From Candidatus Mycoplasma haematohominis (GTDB lineage Bacteria > Bacillota_I > Bacilli_A > Mycoplasmatales > Mycoplasmoidaceae), in assembly GCF_902712995.1 (NCBI RefSeq), contig NZ_CACTIB010000004.1:1-64000 (forward strand): DNA of 64,000 bases, read 5' to 3'. The translations under genes and the position numbers were made by a program. Shown piece after piece: positions 58,521-64,000 of this stretch (its first letter is position 1; each line of letters opens with the position of its first letter). The notes beneath the pieces are model-generated. The model ran no database searches. It saw only the letters and a program-made list of their open reading frames with translations, and had not been told where the DNA came from.

Positions 58521-59323
58521 TTAATCTCTATTAATTCCTCAATCTACGTATCAACCGTAATAACCGAAGGTTCCAGGTTTAGTTCTTTTCTTCTTAGGTT
58601 GATCTTTATGTTTAGGAGTTACAGGAGGAGTTTTGCCACCTTTTTTCTCTGTAGGCCTTCCTTTTTCTCCACTTCTTCCATGATCAGATTTTCCTTTTCC
58701 TTTAGGAGCTTCAGGAGAACCTGAAGGTTTTTCCTTCTTCCCTCCTAAGCCTAATTGATCTCTAAATTCACCAAATTTTTGCTCTCTATTTCCTTCACCC
58801 TCACCTCCTAGTCACAATCAAACATAAACCTTATCGCAGATGCCTGAGTTTCTACCATTTGAACCAAATTTACAACCTAGAAAATCTACTGTATCTCCAT
58901 CTTTAAAACCACCATCTTTTACTTTTTTCTCATCTAGATCTTTAGAAGGAGTTCTCTCCTTTTCCTCTTTTAACTTTTTAAAAATATCATGTCTTTTTTT
59001 GAAATTATCATCATCAAGAGAACCTTCTTCTCCGTCCTTATATCCCTCTGGTAAATCCTCTAAAAACTTCTTAATATCATCACAAGTTTTATCTCCTGTT
59101 CCGCTTCCACAACCTAAAACAGAAAGAATAGTCTCATCATCTGTATCCGTAATATCATCATATGTTCCTTCATCTCCAGTTGATAATGACAAACCACTAT
59201 CAACTGTTAAATCTAAACTACTAGGTGAGGGGGGGTACTATCTCCACTTCTTGTTTTAGCTATCATAAACGCAGATGAGAATGCTGTAACTAAGAAAAGT
59301 AAAACAGGAAGTATGAAAGCCAT
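58521..59323 (-). CDS. PF8 protein 7, joined through a -1 shift at a C7 tract
   Basis: The leader MAFILPVLLFLVTAFSSAFM from ATG 59323 ends at TAG 36 codons on. The -1 frame from 59229-59235 ends at TAA 58521, about 267 residues. The body is more acidic than in sisters (DEGTYDDITDTDDE); repeats ILSVLGCGSGTGDKTCDDI and DFLGCKFGSNGRNSGICDK; the late part is Gly/Lys/Pro-rich instead of the Arg/Glu helix; end GTFGYYGWYVDWG. The most distant PF8 copy, yet the frame relation and promoter are kept. Confidence 0.78.
59229..59235 (-). other. C7 slippage site of PF8 protein 7
   Basis: The minus strand reads AGATAGTACCCCCCCTCACC, the same as genes 1 and 4, although the preceding codons differ (AGAAGTGG). 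Confidence 0.8.
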
Positions 59324-59345
59324 AAATTAACTTAAAGATTCCAAA

Positions 59346-59353
59346 ATTTTATA
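59346..59353 (-). promoter_or_regulatory. PF8 promoter -10 box (gene 7)
   Basis: TATAAAAT on the minus strand, 22 bases before the ATG, with TTTTGGAATCTT following. Confidence 0.55.
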
Positions 59354-59408
59354 CATATAGTGAGCTAAAAATAAAAAAATTAATATTCCTCAATCTTAAA
59401 AACTACTA

Positions 59409-60860
59409 CTACTTATGTCAACTAACTCCAAATACCTTCTCTATATTAGCTTTATTAAGAACACTCTTAGTTGGTCCATAAGCAAACACTGCTCCATCTT
59501 CTAGTAATACAACTTCATCAGAAAACTGTTCTGCTTGCTTAATATCATGCAGAATAGTAATTATTGTCTTATTCTCCTCTAATTGAAGTTTCTTCAATAA
59601 GTTAAGTATCTTATATTGATTATTGATATCTAAATAAGTAGTAGGCTCATCAAGTATTATCACTGGAGTTTGTTGTGTTAATACTCTAGCCAAAATAGCT
59701 TTTTGTTTTTCCCCTCCGGATAGATTATTCATATTCTTATCTTTATGCTGAAGTATCTCCATTTTCTCTAAGTTATTCAATATAGTTGGATCATTCTTAG
59801 AGTAATGAAATCTAAAGAAGCTGAAGGATGGGAATAAACCACAAGCTACATAGTCATATACGGATATTTCATTATGAATAATGTTCTCCTGAGCAACATA
59901 AGCTACATTCTTATAGAAACTCTTTAGAGAGATATTCTTTAAATCTTTCTGTAATCACTCAATACTTCCAGAATACTTCTCAAACAAATTAATTATTGCT
60001 TTCAAGAAAGTAGTCTTACTGGAACCATTACAACCAAGAATGGTTGTAAATTTACCTGCTTTCATAGAAAGAGAAATATTCTTAAGAACTGTTGGGTCTT
60101 CCTTAGAAGCCTCTTCTTCCTTATTGGCTGTATTCCTATGTAATAAATGTTGTTGATAAAGAGTAGGGAAGAATCTCTTTAAGAAAATATGTAACCATCT
60201 ATCTCATGCATCATCTCCATGATACATAAAGGATAGATCTCTAACCCTCAATAAAGGTTTCTGATTCATATCCTTCTCATCAGAAATCTCAGGAAACTTC
60301 TGTCTATCAAAGAAACTATTCATAACCTTATCAATAGAAATAATTGGATCTCTATTAGGAAGAGATAGAGTCTTTATCTTTTTATAAGTCCTATAAGGCA
60401 AAGGAATAAGTAATAAACGTAGAGCTAATCCAGGTATAAGAGCTCTAGTCTCCAGATCCAATGAAGGAAGTCTTCTTCTTAAAAATAAGCTATAGCTAGT
60501 TCTTACTTTGAATGCATATATAGCCAATATAAAGAACAATAGTAAAAAGAATATCTTGACTAGTATTGTGTATATAGCCATCAGGAATAAGCTATCCTGA
60601 GGAACATTGGAGACTAGTAAATTCTTATAGCTATTGTTGTATATATCAATAATAGATAGCTGATTAAAGATAGTAGAAGTACGTATATAAGTGGCCAATA
60701 TAGCCATAGATAGCCAACAACAGTAGGTTGCAAATAAAGCAGACAGTAGAGTTATATGGACTATCTTTATTTGTCTCTGTAGACTCTTCCAGTTTGTATA
60801 TTCCCCCAGAAGACTCCTTACTGTCTCAACTGTTAATCAGCGTAATCTACTAAAGAGCAT
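59409..60860 (-). CDS. ABC transporter ATPase with N-terminal membrane segments (FecE-like)
   Basis: 483 residues from ATG at 60860, overlapping the previous ATPase gene by 11 bases. The first about 130 residues hold two hydrophobic segments (LLSALFATYCCWLSMAILAT and IFFLLLFFILAIYAF). The ATPase domain follows: Walker A GCNGSSKTT at 276-284, LSGGE near 380, Walker B with DEPT near 404, ILHD switch. The Gly before the Walker A Lys is Ser, an unusual change. It ends WHK before TAG. Domain order (FecE/BtuD type) and neighbours point to metal, haem or cobalamin-type import; the substrate is unknown. Several TGA-Trp. Confidence 0.88.
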
Positions 60861-62340
60861 ATATATTGTTTAAATAGACACCAGCAGGTGTCTTATTAAC
60901 CTCACAATCAATTCTGAAAATATCTCTAAGAAGTCTAGAAGTAACTATCTCTCTAGGATGTCCAGAAGCCCTTATCTCTCCATCCTGAATAACTATTAAG
61001 TTATCTGCATAATCTATAGACTGTTGTAGATCATGAAGAATCATGATTATTGTTTTCCCTTTCCTATGAAACTCCTTAAGGATTTCAAGGAATTGATGTT
61101 GGTTCTTAACATCTAGGAAAGAAGTAGGTTCATCCAGAACTATTATTTCTGATTCCTGTACTAACACGCTAGTTAACAAAATCTTTTGTTTCTGACCACC
61201 AGATAATTCCTTAATCATCTTGTGTTGTCACTTAGCACAATCATTCTTCTCCATAGTACTCATAACCAATGAATGATCTAAATCAGGATTGTTACTCTCT
61301 AGTTGTCTATATGGATATCTAAACATCTCTAGGAAGTCAAGTATTGATATCTCATTCTGTAGATTCAAGAATTGAGGTATATAGCTTACTTGTCTAGAAA
61401 ATTCAGTTCTGTTGATAGTTGATATCTCTTTTCCGTTTCACAATACTTCTCCTGTGAAACCTTCATTTAAATTAATAAGACTTCTTATTAATGTTGTTTT
61501 CCCAGATCCATTAGGACCAATAACTACATTGAAAGAGCCTTTCTTTATCTTTAGATTGATATCTTTAAGTATCTGTCTCTCTATGTCTTCCTTAGAAGAA
61601 CTAAACAGTTTCTTAAATATATTTCTATTTACATAAGGAGAGAAAGTTAACCCTCTAGTTTCCAGTATTATGTCATCTGGATTATCAGAACTAGATGAAG
61701 AGATATTGAAATAATGCTTTAGATGCCTCAAGTTTCATATCTGCTTAACTCACTTTAAGTTAGATAGTCAAGTTAACTCTGTACGTTCAAATTCTTGCTG
61801 TTCTATTTTTGAAGCAATATAAAAACCTAGTACATTAAATAGGATTACTAGGGTTAATTTCTGGAAATTAAAAGAGTCTGAAAGTAGTATGTATTCTCAT
61901 ACTAGCTTGCAGAAGATAGAGAAGTTAAATACAAATAGGATTCCTATTAGACATATAACTGCTGAAGCTAATTGAATAGATATATTGAATAATCTGAAAG
62001 CTGGGATCACTGATGCATTTAGATTAGAGCTTCCATTAGCTTTAACTCCATTATCTAACTCAAACAACTTATTAAGCAATCCAGGAAAAGCCTGATTCTG
62101 ATAATTCTCTAATCTAGATATATTCCCATAAGTAGACATAACCTCTCCAGATCTTCATACATATTTAGAAAAGTTCCATTCAATAGAACTAAGAGAACTA
62201 TCTGTCTTAATAATTTCAAAATTAAATGAAGCAGCAAAATAAAAAGCTATCAGCAAGCCAATTAGAAATAGCTGAGTAACTATTCCAATAGACAAAGCAA
62301 ACAATCACTTATTTTTCTGTATATAGGAGGGAGAGGACAT
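60850..62340 (-). CDS. ABC transporter ATPase with N-terminal membrane segments (FecE-like)
   Basis: 496 residues from ATG at 62340, 13 bases after the permease stop. Hydrophobic segments at about residues 12-38 (LFALSIGIVTQLFLIGLLIA), 120-145 (LASAVICLIGILFVF) and 155-175. ATPase domain: canonical Walker A GPNGSGKTT at about 275, LSGGQ, VLDEPTSFLD, ILHD. Parallel in layout to the next gene, so the two ATPases arose by duplication and probably form a heterodimer. Extra membrane segments are not typical of FecE proteins. Confidence 0.9.
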
Positions 62341-62353
62341 ATCTTTTCTTTAA

Positions 62354-63391
62354 CTACCTCTTCTTAAAGAGTAAGTAGAGGAATATAGGAGCAATTATGG
62401 ATGTACTCAAGAATCCAATAGGAATATTCTTATTCAGATTTATAGAGATAAAGGCAGCTAGTAGAACTAGCATACCTCCTATAAGAAAACTAGTGATGAT
62501 GTTTATATCTGACTTATTCTTAAACAACAATCTAGAGAAAGAAGCAGCAACTATTCCCAGCAATGAAATACTCCCTATCATTGCTGATTCAATACCTACT
62601 ATTACAGCTACACAGATATATAAAAACCCTTTAAGAAACTTAACTCTAACTCCATAAAACTTAGCTAGCTCCTCATTTAACTCAATCAAATCTATTTCTT
62701 TTCTGAACTTGTAAACAACAAACAACAGCATAGTAATAACTACTACTGAAACAATTGTTGTTGTTCTTCAAATTCCTATTTTTGAAAGAGCCTGAATATC
62801 TGGAAATCTACCATAAGCAAAGTTTTGAATCTCAGTATTAACCTGAGTCTGTGTAGATTGATTCTCTAATATTCTTGGATTAGCTAAAGTTACAGAAATA
62901 GCTTCAAAGATAAATTGAAGAGCTATACCTGTAATAGCAAACTTCTCACAATTATCAGGCTTATTCTTAGATAGGGTATAGACAATACTTGTTCCTAATA
63001 TAGAAGAACCAATAGATATAAGAGGAAGATAGGCTCTTACTAAAGCTAAAGAACCAGTTGTCCCATCATATTGGAACATTATGAATAAAACAATGAAGAT
63101 AATATTCAGAGAACCTATACCTAAGATAGAAATATCAGATAGATTATTCTTAGTTAATTTCTGAAGTAATAGTCCAGATAAACCTAAAGCTCCTCCACTA
63201 AAGAAAGCTAATAAATACTGTCATACTCTTATTGTCAATATATTGGAAGAGAAGTCATATTTTCATTGGAAAGTAGAGATCATAAGAAAGCTTAGACATA
63301 CAAATATGATCCCTAGACATACTCACTTAGTTACATCCTTCTTCTTAGCCACATAACTATCCAACATTTCGTGACTATGTGTTCTTTCCAT
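62354..63391 (-). CDS. FecCD/BtuC-family ABC transporter permease
   Basis: 345 residues, about eight to ten hydrophobic segments. The family signature FFSGGALGLSGLLLQKLTKN is near residues 60-80. The C-terminal part has AKFYGVRVKFLKGFLYIC and IGSISLLGIVAASFSRLLF, matching FecCD layout (YGV and FVGL-H regions). A long non-membrane loop (FEAISVTLANPRILENQ to GRFPDIQALSKIG) lies mid-protein. The start codon directly follows the stop of the upstream permease gene (TAGATG), implying coupling. Confidence 0.92.
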
Positions 63392-64000
63392 CTATAAATC
63401 CTTATTTTTCAGAGTAAGACTCAATAGAACACAACCACCTAAGAACAGGATAAATATTGAAGAAGAAATAAAGGAAAACAAACTATTAAGCATTGTCCCA
63501 AACAATAGCAGGACACATGCTAGTACTGAACCAACTGGAATAATGATTTGATATTTTCTAGTATTTAAAAGACTTCTTACAGAATGAGAACAAATAAGAC
63601 CTAAGAAAGCAATATTACCTACTAAGACAATAGAGATAGTAGTAGTTAACAGTATTACTGTGTAACAGAAGTATTTAAAGGCTTTAACGTTAACACCTAG
63701 AGTCTTAGCTTGTTCTTCTCCTAATTCAAATAGGTTTAGTTTCTGAGAAAAGATAAAACTTAAAGCTGCAAGCACTAATAAAGCTAATGCACATCATTTA
63801 AGGAAAGAGAATTGACTTGTATATAGTCCATATATATTCTCTGCACCTCCCATAGCCAAAGCAAAAGAAGCATTAACTGCATTAGAGTTATAGGTTTTTA
63901 TTAGGAATACAAAGGTTTTAAAGATCATATTTAGAACCAATCCAATAAGAATGATCTTTAAGTGTTGAGTCTGATTCTGTGGTTTACTAAATAAAAAGCT
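63392..64000 (-). CDS. FecCD/BtuC-family ABC transporter permease, C-terminal part (5' end outside window)
   Basis: 203 codons are visible, open to the window edge. SFALAMGGAENIYG fits the family's middle region. FELGEEQAKTLGVNVKAFKY and VLVGNIAFLGLICSHSVRSL are the characteristic late motifs (LG at the cytoplasmic loop, GLI-PH at the following helix). Together with the next permease it would form the heterodimeric channel. A substrate-binding lipoprotein, if present, would be upstream beyond the window. Confidence 0.9.

Noticed and set aside
52313..59323. Independent ON/OFF phase variation as the first explanation of the PF8 tracts
   Set aside because: Kept only as an alternative: all seven genes are in the same register, one of them with a multiple-of-three indel, which independent slippage would rarely produce.

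Overview
The window is an A+T-rich chromosomal segment of a mollicute, most likely a haemotropic Mycoplasma (haemoplasma). TGA is read as tryptophan (translation table 4). Core genes such as gap, pgk, rplA, pcrA and the permeases stay open only if in-frame TGA codons are Trp, and Trp codons are mostly TGA throughout. Very long runs of short, lineage-specific paralogues also fit a haemoplasma. I cannot fix the species from sequence alone.

Layout. (1) 1-14138, plus strand: paralogue family PF6 flanks a compact core block. The core holds two membrane proteins, a UvrD/PcrA helicase, tRNA-fMet/Asp/Phe, bL33, a cysteine-desulfurase-like enzyme, GAPDH, PGK, bL27, uL11 and uL1. The PF6 segment at 1-1498 is a diverged copy of 12048-13549. 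One orphan gene (1489-1917) lies on the minus strand at the copy's edge. (2) 14158-49858, minus strand: about 60 short genes packed head to tail, with gaps mostly of 2-35 bases. Almost all share a 25-32 residue Gly/Ala-rich hydrophobic N-terminus. I sort them by what follows. PF1 has a low-complexity Ser/Thr/Gly/Gln/Glu tail. PF2 (about 165 aa) has a KWCEH motif and ends near ACFWTK. PF3 (about 280 aa) carries VLLS, YCSILGE and GNDKFW and ends FCVL. PF4 (about 170 aa) has KAWCE and ends near EEVCLI. PF5 (about 164 aa) has KKWCE and ends near CFV. PF1-PF2-PF3 recurs as a unit from 33.7 to 17.1 kb. PF1/PF4 pairs dominate from 40 to 49.9 kb. (3) 50025-52164: one more plus-strand PF6 gene facing two duplicated minus-strand PF7 genes, with gene scraps between them. 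(4) 52313-59323: seven minus-strand PF8 genes, with two plus-strand PF9 genes in between. (5) 59409-64000, minus strand: a FecCD/BtuC-type ABC importer operon with two permeases and two ATPases that carry extra N-terminal membrane segments.

The most striking signal is in PF8. Every copy has a hydrophobic leader ORF that runs into a C6-C7 tract, and the rest of the protein continues in the -1 frame. The register is the same in 7 of 7 genes, including one with a 3-base difference at the tract. In all seven the -1 frame has a TAG immediately before the tract. This looks more like a shared -1 recoding site (ribosomal or transcriptional slippage) than independent phase variation, though family-wide OFF switching or a homopolymer sequencing error cannot be excluded from sequence alone.

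The core genes serve glycolysis (gap, pgk), translation, Fe-S/sulfur chemistry and DNA repair. The paralogues are probably secreted or membrane-anchored and shaped by duplication, module exchange and truncation. A role in surface variation is an inference.
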